A DNA stretch of 64,000 nt from Paenilisteria portnoyi (lineage in GTDB: Bacteria > Bacillota > Bacilli > Lactobacillales > Listeriaceae). Shown here one piece after another: positions 25,885-33,305 of this stretch (position 1 is its first letter; every line of letters begins with the position of its first letter). The DNA is taken from NCBI RefSeq assembly GCF_014322795.1, contig NZ_JAASTT010000013.1:26290-90289 (forward strand). Reading direction: 5' to 3'. Below the pieces are notes generated by a model. The model saw nothing but the letters and a program-made list of their open reading frames with translations, made no database searches and was not told the DNA's origin. A program made the position numbers and the translations under genes.

Positions 25885-26247
25885 TCATCTTAACGACTTA
25901 CCCGCTTCAGATTTCAATAGTGAATCAAACTTATCTGATAATCCTAATGATCCATCCAATTTTTCATTCGTAATAGAGGCGCTGAAACTCAGTTCTTTAT
26001 CGCCGTTCGCATAGCCATTGATAAAATAGCCCATTGGTGTTTTTTCAACATCCGTGAGAGTTACTTTGTCGATATCATTGAAATCATGTCTTAAAAGTAG
26101 TTCAATATCGTCTTTATTAGTTGTCATTAATTCTTGTTCTTGTTTTGTTGGGCTATTTGTCTCATCATTTTCTTTCATACTTCCGCAACCTCCCGTTATA
26201 ACTAATACAAAGACTAGTATTATTACTATGCCTGTACTTTTTCGCAT
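25885..26247 (-). CDS. Second DUF1433-type lipoprotein
   Basis: The 120-residue product starts at the ATG at 26247, nine bases after GGAG; a GTG nine bases upstream is less likely. It has a lipoprotein signal ending in ITGGC and the same core as its neighbour: DIELLLRHDFNDIDKVTLTD, EKTPMGYFINGYANGDKEL, SFSASITNEKLDGS. The core is close to identical to the plus-strand copy over the central ~40 residues, while the tails differ, so it is a diverged duplicate facing it tail to tail. Two immunity paralogues beside one toxin is common in such loci. Confidence 0.72.
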   Translation of the reverse strand: MRKSTGIVIILVFVLVITGGCGSMKENDETNSPTKQEQELMTTNKDDIELLLRHDFNDIDKVTLTDVEKTPMGYFINGYANGDKELSFSASITNEKLDGSLGLSDKFDSLLKSEAGKSLR

Positions 26248-26583
26248 TCCATTCACTCCATCGATTATAGTTACTCAGAACTCCCAAGGATTTATGCTAT
26301 ATTTCACTCCAAATCCCGCGACTATGATCAGATAACCACTAAAATCACAATCACTATTCTTATTATTATATATTTCATAAGCGTCCCGTTACTCCGCCTT
26401 TTAATACCATTTTATCACAATTGTATCATACTATAATGAAACAAGCTAAGTCTCCATCTATCAGACCTAACTTGTTCCACTTACTCCCCTCTACTCGATA
26501 GAACAACAAAAAGCAGGAGAGCCAATAACTCCCCCACTTCCCTAAATCCGGTTTTCAAGTCTCCCCGCAAAACAGGGAGCGGG
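26248..26583. other. AT-rich intergenic stretch
   Basis: About 335 bases with no supported gene. It would contain the promoter of the second DUF1433 lipoprotein on the minus strand. The right part (26500-26583) is more GC-rich and leads into the structured repeat. Confidence 0.4.
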
Positions 26584-26690
26584 ACGACAAATGCTTAATT
26601 TCTAGGCAAAAGCGAGTACCGAAGCGGAGCGTACGACTGTACGTGAGCATCGGAACGGAGCTTTTAACGACGAAAGTGAGCGTTTGTCGT
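26584..26690 (-). repeat. Structured dispersed repeat, copy A (after chitinase stop)
   Basis: This 107-bp element begins ACGACAAATGCT and ends AGCGTTTGTCGT, forming a long bulged hairpin with inner stems AAAAGC/GCTTTT and CGTAC/GTACG. It starts eight bases past the chitinase stop codon. A related copy at 49841-49964 keeps the pairing through compensatory changes. It may act as a 3' end structure or terminator, or be a small non-autonomous mobile element. Confidence 0.75.
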
Positions 26691-26697
26691 TACGCGA

Positions 26698-29001
26698 CTA
26701 GATAACTAGTTCCCATGGACCCCACTGTTCAGCCCCTGGAACATCACCTTGTGTCCACCATTTTGCTTTATACGTGTGACCGTTATAAGTCACTTGATCA
26801 TTTTGATTGTAGACCGCTGTAGAACTCCACGTACCTGTTCCAACTGGCGGAGTTACCGTACCTGCTTTTGTCGTTACAGAAAGTGCCGCGCTTGATGGCG
26901 AGACGTTGCCTGCTACGTCATATGCTTTTACAGTATACGAATAAGCCGTTGAAGCTGTTAGGCCTGTATCTGTGTAAGTTGTTCCAGAAACAGTCGCCAC
27001 TTCGGTACCATTGCGATACACTTTGTAACCTGCTACGCCTACATTATCCGTTGCGGCTGTCCAACTTAATGGAACCGCCACATCTGTCACGTTCGCTGCT
27101 ACTGTTGCTAAATTCGTTGGAGCAGTTGGTGCTAATGTATCGCTAGGATCAGGGACAACCGCGCCTCCACCAAAAATAACTTGTTTGCCAAGCTCTGTTC
27201 CAGCTTTAGACATGCGTTGTGTTAACGAGATATTCGCAATGTTATTCACGTTTACAGACGCTAGATTGGATTTCAAGCGGAATGTATACGTGGCACCTTG
27301 CGGAATTTGTTGTGCATCGTAAACGGACGCCAAATCAACGGTTGTAAAACCATTGGCAGTTGCTACTGTACCAGCTTTATAATCCCCGGCCGTCAATGTT
27401 TCGCCAGCTTTTACAGGAATATAGAACTTCGGTAATTTTACGGTTTCTGCTGCAAATTCGGTTGCTTGCAGAACTTCATTTGTTTCGTTCGCTACTTCTT
27501 TGTTTTTGATCGTAATTTCATAGCCGACACCGTTTTCGCTATATGGCGCTACAGTGGCTTCTACGTTTAGATTTGAATAGATGATTGTGTTTGCTGCAAG
27601 TGCTCCAGCGCCGAACAATCCTTCTTTAATTGCTTTTGTTAATTCGTCGCGTTTTGTTGACGTGGTTGGCTTATCTTGTGATTGCATCCACGAAATCATT
27701 CCGCCCAAATTGTTATCCTTCACGTATTGCGCTTTGGCAGTAACAGAACGAACATTGTCATACGTGTAGAATTCGCCAGTCGTTTTGCTGTATAGATATG
27801 GCGCTTTTGCCACGTCATCCCAGTATTCGACTAAAGTTGGCGATTTAGCTTTCAAAGCATCAATGCTCTTATATGCCCAAACTCCGCCTGCACGTCCACC
27901 GTCCCCAGTTGCTAACGGTTTTTCGTTTGGCGCGCCGTATGTTGCTCCTAAGTCTGCATCTTTGTTATTTTTTGTAGCTGCTTGGAAAAGTCCTGGTTGC
28001 GTAGTACTTGTACCCGCTTCCACTTTGTTCCAACCACGTGTGTAGAATGCTGCGCCGACAACGATTTTATTGGATGCTGCGCCGTTATCCTTCAGATATT
28101 TCACCGTTTGGTCCACGGAGAAACCATCGCTATAATTAGGATCCGCTGGGTTACCGTAAAGCGCCGTGTGATGCGCACTATTCGGAGTCCAAGCACCGTT
28201 CATATCGTACGTCATGATATTCGCAAAATCAACAATATTGAAAAGTTTCGCCACATCAACACCGTTTGCAAGCATGCCTTGAGATGCTGGTAGCGCTACA
28301 GATAACTCATATTTTTTCTTCACATCTACGCCTTGCTTATCTAAAGCCGTGCGCAAGTCTTGAAGAAGCGTAATATAGTTTTGTTTATCCGCAGGTTTTG
28401 CATTCGGCGTACCTTCATCGTTCTTATTGTCCACTAAGTCAGCAGCACGAACGGATGCAGGATATTCCCAATCTAGATCGACAAAATCCATATTTGTATA
28501 TTTGATAAATTTCATAACATTACTTACAAAATTAGCACGAGCTGTGGCATTTTCTCCGATTGCAGAGAAGTCACCAGATTTCGACCAACCGCCGATAGAG
28601 ATACCGATTTTCATATTCGGATTTTTAGCTCTCAACTCTTGTAACGCGTTTAAAATACCTGCATTTGCTCCGCCCCATTGAACTCCATCTTGCCCAACTG
28701 GCGCGCCAACTGCCGCATCTTTATCAGTGAATTTCAAGTTTCCGTTACTATCGAAATCAAGAAACGCAAAGTTTAGATGTGTCAATTGCTCTGCTGGTAT
28801 ATCTTTCGGATAAAATTGACCTTCCCCGCCCCAAATGGACCAATCTCCATAATACATCACGTTTCTGTATTGCGATGTGGTTGCGGCTTTAGCTTTTACA
28901 GAAGAATTCCCTACACTACCTAGAACGGATGACGCAAATAACGAAACGACTAACAACAACACCGAGACTACACTTACAACCCTCTTTGTTACCTTTTTCA
29001 T
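26698..29001 (-). CDS. chiB: Secreted GH18 chitinase (ChiB-like)
   Basis: The 767-residue enzyme hydrolyses beta-1,4 bonds in chitin outside the cell. It has a signal peptide (cleaved near KAKA, ~residue 38), a GH18 barrel at ~45-450 with the strand GISIGGWS and the catalytic DFVDLDWEYP (proton-donor Glu near residue 178), a beta-sandwich at ~475-640, a fibronectin type III domain at ~655-735 and a C-terminal CBM5/12 chitin-binding module (WSSTAVYNQNDQVTYNGH, then W-W residues). Order and size match Listeria ChiB. A cre-like site lies ~160 bases upstream. The stop is followed directly by a structured repeat. Confidence 0.92.
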   Translation of the reverse strand: MKKVTKRVVSVVSVLLLVVSLFASSVLGSVGNSSVKAKAATTSQYRNVMYYGDWSIWGGEGQFYPKDIPAEQLTHLNFAFLDFDSNGNLKFTDKDAAVGAPVGQDGVQWGGANAGILNALQELRAKNPNMKIGISIGGWSKSGDFSAIGENATARANFVSNVMKFIKYTNMDFVDLDWEYPASVRAADLVDNKNDEGTPNAKPADKQNYITLLQDLRTALDKQGVDVKKKYELSVALPASQGMLANGVDVAKLFNIVDFANIMTYDMNGAWTPNSAHHTALYGNPADPNYSDGFSVDQTVKYLKDNGAASNKIVVGAAFYTRGWNKVEAGTSTTQPGLFQAATKNNKDADLGATYGAPNEKPLATGDGGRAGGVWAYKSIDALKAKSPTLVEYWDDVAKAPYLYSKTTGEFYTYDNVRSVTAKAQYVKDNNLGGMISWMQSQDKPTTSTKRDELTKAIKEGLFGAGALAANTIIYSNLNVEATVAPYSENGVGYEITIKNKEVANETNEVLQATEFAAETVKLPKFYIPVKAGETLTAGDYKAGTVATANGFTTVDLASVYDAQQIPQGATYTFRLKSNLASVNVNNIANISLTQRMSKAGTELGKQVIFGGGAVVPDPSDTLAPTAPTNLATVAANVTDVAVPLSWTAATDNVGVAGYKVYRNGTEVATVSGTTYTDTGLTASTAYSYTVKAYDVAGNVSPSSAALSVTTKAGTVTPPVGTGTWSSTAVYNQNDQVTYNGHTYKAKWWTQGDVPGAEQWGPWELVI

Positions 29002-29014
29002 TTCTTCACCTCTT

Positions 29015-29514
29015 CATAATTTTTGCGTTCTGCTTACGGTATGCCTACTTTCTCTGCAATTTCTAAACCCAGAATTTCAAAAAATCTTCCCGCTAGCTCC
29101 CCCTTTTATCGTGTACTAAATTCTGGACAACTATGTAATATGCAAGTATTGTGCCAAATAAGAAAGCGCTGACATCGCAATTTTAATGTAATTTTTGTTA
29201 CACACACAACTTACACGGTATGGATTTTATTTACACAGGTTGGATTTATATTCTAATTACGGAATTCAAAAAGCATTTATTATCCTTTAAATTAGTTATT
29301 AGCTGGATTTTTATCAGGTTTTTAGTTATTTTTGTTCACAAAATCACAAATTATATTTTCTACAATATGACTTATTTCAAAAGTCACATACTCTAAGCAA
29401 AATTACTATAATGGATAAATCTCACTTTTAATATACCAACATTAGGTTTGACAAATCGAAGCTTCCATCCTGCCACTGGATAGAAGCTCCTTTATTTAAC
29501 ATTTCTCGCAAAAT
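29015..29514. other. Chitinase upstream region
   Basis: About 500 AT-rich bases without a supported gene. It holds the cre-like site at 29161-29174 and probably the chitinase promoter on the minus strand; a TTGGCA at ~29150 could be the -35 box, but no convincing -10 was found. Confidence 0.35.
29161..29174. promoter_or_regulatory. cre-like site upstream of chitinase
   Basis: AGAAAGCGCTGACA fits the CcpA operator consensus TGWAANCGNTNWCA except at the first base. It lies about 160 bases before the chitinase start, in the promoter region, so glucose repression is expected. Confidence 0.5.
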
Positions 29515-29697
29515 TTATTTTTTATATACTTGTTTCCTATGACCAACTTCCAAGGCAAGTACAATTAGTTTATCACCATCAATTTTACAAATAACGCGGT
29601 AATCGCCAATACGATATCTCCACCGTCCAGCACGATTCCCTAATAAGGGCTTTCCACTTACTCGTGGATTATCTCCGCCGTCAATTTGATAGCTCAT
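29515..29697 (-). CDS. ParE/RelE-type toxin with N-terminal deletion
   Basis: The 60-residue product has the C-terminal two thirds of the family: [45 protein letters not shown]. The N-terminal ~25-30 residues, normally two helices between MSYQ and the (I/L)DG-NPR block, are absent: MSYQ runs straight into IDGGDNPR. The start overlaps the antitoxin stop as ATGA, so translation is coupled and the start is real. Loss of the helices that pack on the catalytic sheet suggests an inactive or altered toxin. Confidence 0.72.
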   Translation of the reverse strand: MSYQIDGGDNPRVSGKPLLGNRAGRWRYRIGDYRVICKIDGDKLIVLALEVGHRKQVYKK

Positions 29698-29927
29698 TCC
29701 TTGTCATCCAATCCGTATTCTGACATAGGATCTGATAAGGGACGCGATTTAGGCTGTTTTAAATATTCTTCGTATGCATAATCAGCAACGCGAGCATCAT
29801 ATTCATCTTCTAACGATTCAAGTTTCGTAGTTTTTAGTAAATCAGATAGGCTTTTTCCTTCAAATTTCGCCATTTCATCTAGAAACTTTTTCTCCGCATC
29901 TGAAATGCGAACAGTTATTGTAACCAT
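29694..29927 (-). CDS. RelB/DUF6290-type antitoxin
   Basis: The 77-residue protein begins with a ribbon-helix-helix segment ([20 protein letters not shown], then [16 protein letters not shown]), which binds operator DNA, and ends with an acidic toxin-wrapping tail ([20 protein letters not shown]). It overlaps the downstream toxin by four bases, the standard type II antitoxin-toxin order. It should repress its own promoter. Intact length suggests it is still functional even if the toxin is shortened. Confidence 0.85.
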   Translation of the reverse strand: MVTITVRISDAEKKFLDEMAKFEGKSLSDLLKTTKLESLEDEYDARVADYAYEEYLKQPKSRPLSDPMSEYGLDDKE

Positions 29928-29969
29928 TTTTTAATCTCTCCCCACTCTAAATATTCCTTTATCAACTCA

Positions 29970-30010
29970 AAAAACAGGCAAGTCAAAAATCCCGACTCTA
30001 CCTGCTTTCA
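29970..30010. terminator. Terminator between DedA and antitoxin genes
   Basis: CAGGCAAGTC pairs with GACTCTACCTG (one bulge) and is followed on the minus strand by a short T-rich tail. It ends the dedA-like transcript. Confidence 0.6.
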
Positions 30011-30016
30011 ATACTT

Positions 30017-30676
30017 TTATTTAGCTTTTTTGCTATCCATCTTACTTTTAACAAACGAGAAAATCATCGGCAAGATCGATACGAAAATAATACCTAGTAC
30101 AACGAGTGAGAAGTTCTCCTTAACGACTGGGATATTCCCGAAGAAATAGCCGGCCATCGTACAAAGAAGTACCCACACAGTTGCGCCCAGTAAGTTGTAA
30201 TTCAAGAAATAACGGTAATTCATGCGACTTGCACCGGCTACGAATGGCGCGAAAGTACGGATGAATGGCATGAAACGCGCGATGAAAATTGTTTTACCGC
30301 CGTGTTTATTGAAGAATGCTTCTGCTTTGTCCATTTTTTCTTGGTTGATGAATTTGCCGAGCCAGCTATCTGGCGGGATCGAGGTGCCGACTTTTTTACC
30401 GATATGGTAGTTGACCGTGTCGCCAAGTACTGCGGCTACCCACAAAACAATGAGCAGGATGATGATATTGAGCTCTGAGCCTGGTAACACTGCCAAGGCG
30501 CCAGCTGCGAACAGTAAGGAATCTCCTGGCAAGAATGGAAATATAACAAGTCCGGTTTCTACAAATATAATTAAGAAAATAATGACATACGTCCAAATGC
30601 CAAATGTATTGATAATTTCAACTAGATGTTGATCAATATGGATGATAAAACTAATCATCGCCTGGATAATATCCAC
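30017..30676 (-). CDS. DedA/SNARE-associated family membrane protein
   Basis: The 219-residue protein has about five membrane segments and the DedA signature FVETGLVIFPFLPGDSLLFAAGALA near residues 40-65, plus FNKHGGKTIFIARFMPFIRTFAPFVAGAS with the conserved arginines. DedA proteins take part in lipid carrier recycling (undecaprenyl phosphate or phospholipid flipping) and membrane homeostasis. The start is a GTG at 30676 with a weak RBS; an ATG six codons in is possible. It is a single gene with a terminator. Confidence 0.88.
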   Translation of the reverse strand: MDIIQAMISFIIHIDQHLVEIINTFGIWTYVIIFLIIFVETGLVIFPFLPGDSLLFAAGALAVLPGSELNIIILLIVLWVAAVLGDTVNYHIGKKVGTSIPPDSWLGKFINQEKMDKAEAFFNKHGGKTIFIARFMPFIRTFAPFVAGASRMNYRYFLNYNLLGATVWVLLCTMAGYFFGNIPVVKENFSLVVLGIIFVSILPMIFSFVKSKMDSKKAK

Positions 30677-30814
30677 GAATCTATCACGTCCTATTTTAAA
30701 TTCTGCTATTCTGTTTAATCACAGTTAGCTTCTATTGTAACATATTTATTGTTCATACTATATCATACTAGGGACTTATTTACATAAACTTAACAATATT
30801 ACGGCAGACAAAAA

Positions 30815-30862
30815 ACAAAATCCGCGTCTACTCAAAAACGCTGAGTGAGGCGCGGATTTTGC
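30815..30862. terminator. Terminator after small membrane protein gene
   Basis: AAAATCCGCG pairs with CGCGGATTTT around a second TACTCA/TGAGTG stem, with A and T runs on both sides. It ends the minus-strand gene at 30872. Confidence 0.82.
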
Positions 30863-30871
30863 TTCTTCAAA

Positions 30872-31210
30872 TTATGCTTTTGCTTCTGTTAAGTCATCTG
30901 CTGTGCTCAGGCTAATTAATCCTGCCACGCAAAGCAGTACGATCGGAACTAGGAACATCATCGATACGCTCATTGTGCAGGCTACGGCCGAAGCGATTAG
31001 CATGACGCCGCCTTTTAGCGGTGCTTTGTTCATGATAATGGCGCCGAATAAACCGACAAATGACATCGCTAATGCCACGAAGTTCAGAATCGTGAATACT
31101 AATGAATCTTCTTCCAAAACGCGTGCAATGCTGTCGACGGAAATAACGGTTAGGCTAAGCCCCATCGCGAGCAATGCTCCAATAATCCCCAATGTTTTCG
31201 CAAAATTCAT
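30872..31210 (-). CDS. Small four-helix membrane protein (DUF4064-like)
   Basis: The 112-residue protein has four hydrophobic segments (residues ~5-25, 37-60, 66-85, 86-103) and few charged residues except EEDS in the first loop and a charged tail. The pattern resembles DUF4064 small membrane proteins, whose function is unknown. It stands alone with its own terminator. Confidence is in the gene rather than the family. Confidence 0.65.
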   Translation of the reverse strand: MNFAKTLGIIGALLAMGLSLTVISVDSIARVLEEDSLVFTILNFVALAMSFVGLFGAIIMNKAPLKGGVMLIASAVACTMSVSMMFLVPIVLLCVAGLISLSTADDLTEAKA

Positions 31211-31314
31211 CGTAAAAACTCCATTCGAAAGACATATTTATCCGTCTTCGCGTATAAGCTAACGCAAACTTCTGGATGCTTCTATGTTACCATTTTTACA
31301 CACGGTTTGGCAAC

Positions 31315-32439
31315 TCAATGAAACGGACATCCGCCACGCTTTACTGGGGTGATTTCGGTGCGTTCAAACGGCGCATCTTGATAGAAAAAATTCGGTTTGA
31401 CGATTTTGTTCGGGTAGCGCTGATGGAACATATGGGTCGTTGCTGGCGAGACTGGCGGGATGAGCCATGCCCATTCCCCGGTGACTTCGCGCCCCGCGGC
31501 TTGCTCGTTTGTTTCGAATTGGCCAAATTGGCGAGCCGCTGTGTGGTGATCGACAATCTGTACTTTGGTTTTGTGATAGGAGTCGAGGACAGCGACATTG
31601 AGCTCGACTAGCGCACGATCTTTCCATAGCGAATCGAGACGCTTCGTGTTTAATCCGAGTTTTTCGGCGACAGCGGCGAGCTTGTTGTAACGCCCTTCGT
31701 CGGCAAAATTCCGCGCGCCGATTTCGGTTTCCATATACCAACCGTTGAACGGTGCCGCTTGATACGTGACGCCGCCGATTTCGAGCTTCATTTCGGAAAT
31801 GATTGGGACGGCGTACCAGCGCAAACCGAGCTCGGCGACCTGCGGGAAATCGGGATGCGCGATTGGGACTTCGAGCACGAGTTCGGGCGGGATTTCGATG
31901 ACGGTGGGTGTGGCATCAGCGCTTTCCTGGATAACAAGTGGCAAAATGTCAAATTCACCGCGAGCGCCACACCAGCCAATCCTTTCGCAGACTTCCGTGA
32001 AGGACACCGACGCCGGATCACCGATAATATCGCCATTTTCCGACGCATAACCAGCATAGCGAATCAGCTGATGATTCCAAATCCGCGGACCATCGCTACC
32101 TGGTTTGAAAATCGTGATGAAAGGCCTGATTTGACCGCCGTTCGTTGCTTTTCGGATATGCTCAAAAAGTGCATCACGGATTTCCGATACAGTCACCGCC
32201 GCGCGGGCATCAACGACTTGGATGCGATCCCAGAATAACCTGCCAACACAACGGTTACTGTTACGCCACGCCATTTTTGCACCGATAGTCAGTTCTTCCA
32301 ACGTCTGCGTGTATGTACCATTTTCTGCGATTTCTCGCTGCACCATATCAATACGACTCTCAAGTTCCGCTGCATCCTTGCCTAATTCCACGTAAGACTT
32401 CATCAGAAACTCAATTACTTCCTCTGTATCAACCAACAT
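31315..32439 (-). CDS. nos: Nitric oxide synthase oxygenase
   Basis: The 374-residue enzyme makes NO from L-arginine with heme and a reduced pterin, taking electrons from cellular flavoproteins because no reductase domain is fused. The heme ligand Cys64 lies in WRNSNRCVGRLFW. Further family blocks are RIWNHQLIRYAGY, FNGWYMETEIGARNF with the arginine-binding glutamate, and the C-terminal pterin region GEWAWLIPPVSP. Length matches bacterial NOS of Bacillus and Staphylococcus. GGGGAG is about 10 bases before the ATG. It is a lone gene. Bacterial NO is linked to oxidative-stress and antibiotic tolerance. Confidence 0.96.
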   Translation of the reverse strand: MLVDTEEVIEFLMKSYVELGKDAAELESRIDMVQREIAENGTYTQTLEELTIGAKMAWRNSNRCVGRLFWDRIQVVDARAAVTVSEIRDALFEHIRKATNGGQIRPFITIFKPGSDGPRIWNHQLIRYAGYASENGDIIGDPASVSFTEVCERIGWCGARGEFDILPLVIQESADATPTVIEIPPELVLEVPIAHPDFPQVAELGLRWYAVPIISEMKLEIGGVTYQAAPFNGWYMETEIGARNFADEGRYNKLAAVAEKLGLNTKRLDSLWKDRALVELNVAVLDSYHKTKVQIVDHHTAARQFGQFETNEQAAGREVTGEWAWLIPPVSPATTHMFHQRYPNKIVKPNFFYQDAPFERTEITPVKRGGCPFH

Positions 32440-32591
32440 TTTACGACACTCCCCTAGCGCTTAATTATGTACTCATTTTAACATACTTTACATGACAAAA
32501 AGAGCAAAGCGAACGTTTTCACATCGCAAAATCCATCAGAAATGACACCGCAAACCAACCAACTTCTAAGATACAAAATTAATTGATCGAC

Positions 32592-32629
32592 ACCTTATAA
32601 ATTTTGTTCGAAAAAGGGTTGCCATTCCA
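32592..32629 (+). repeat. Left 38-bp inverted repeat flanking the toxin-immunity cassette
   Basis: This stretch begins ACCTTATAAATTTTGTTCGA and matches the reverse complement of 35728-35765 at 35 of 38 positions. The two copies bracket the nuclease toxin and its immunity gene. Confidence 0.8.
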
Positions 32630-32800
32630 AACATGACCTAATCAATTCATATCCATATGTTCCACTACATGTACTTTTAAAAAAATATACCTCTCACTTA
32701 ACATGGAAATTTTCAAGATAAAATATTTTTTACTATTTCATTCATAATATTACCCCCAATAATATAAAATTTTTTCTACAAGTCTAGTTGTAATTACTAA

Positions 32801-33000
32801 ATTGAACCAATTTCATGACTCCGCTTTTGTTTCCGGAGGAACAATAACCCGTTTTATTCCAAAATAGCGCAGGAAATGAGATTCGAAAATCTCGAATTAG
32901 TTATTTTATGGTATTTATATGAGTGATATGGGAGGTCGCTTTTTTTACATTCTGAAAGTCACTGTGCCGCAACGCTTCTTAATTATAAAATTGGTTCAAT
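32801..33000. repeat. 200-bp MITE-like segment with 13-bp terminal inverted repeats
   Basis: ATTGAACCAATTT at 32801-32813 is repeated inverted at 32988-33000. The interior has hairpins (for example GAGATT/AATCTC near 32880) and no credible gene. No target duplication is obvious. Confidence 0.4.
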
Positions 33001-33305
33001 CACTATAAATCAATTTATTAACTTCTTTTTTTGTCAATGATTTTTTTCCAATTTAACCTGCACCTCCAACTACCATATTTTAACGCAACTTACCTTAAAC
33101 AATCCACTATATATAGGAAAATATTTGAATACCACGGTTTGATTTATTATACAGGCCTCCAGCAGATAAAATATTAATTTTTGGTAAAGGGAATACGACT
33201 TTTTAAGGGAGTCATATTACGATTAATTTGATGTTGAGGGCTTTTTTATTTAGTCTACGTTTGTTATACTGAATGTGGAAGATACTAACATGGGGGGCAA
33301 GATAT

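Larger units (their letters stand above)
32440..33305. other. Long AT-rich gap before the toxin island
   Basis: About 865 bases without a supported gene. It holds the left 38-bp inverted repeat (32592-32629) and a 200-bp segment bounded by 13-bp inverted repeats (32801-33000). A -10-like TATACT near 33265 may belong to the toxin promoter. Confidence 0.5.

Noticed and set aside
32919..33008. 29-codon plus-strand frame inside the MITE-like segment
   Set aside because: No RBS and it reads through the terminal inverted repeat, as expected by chance.
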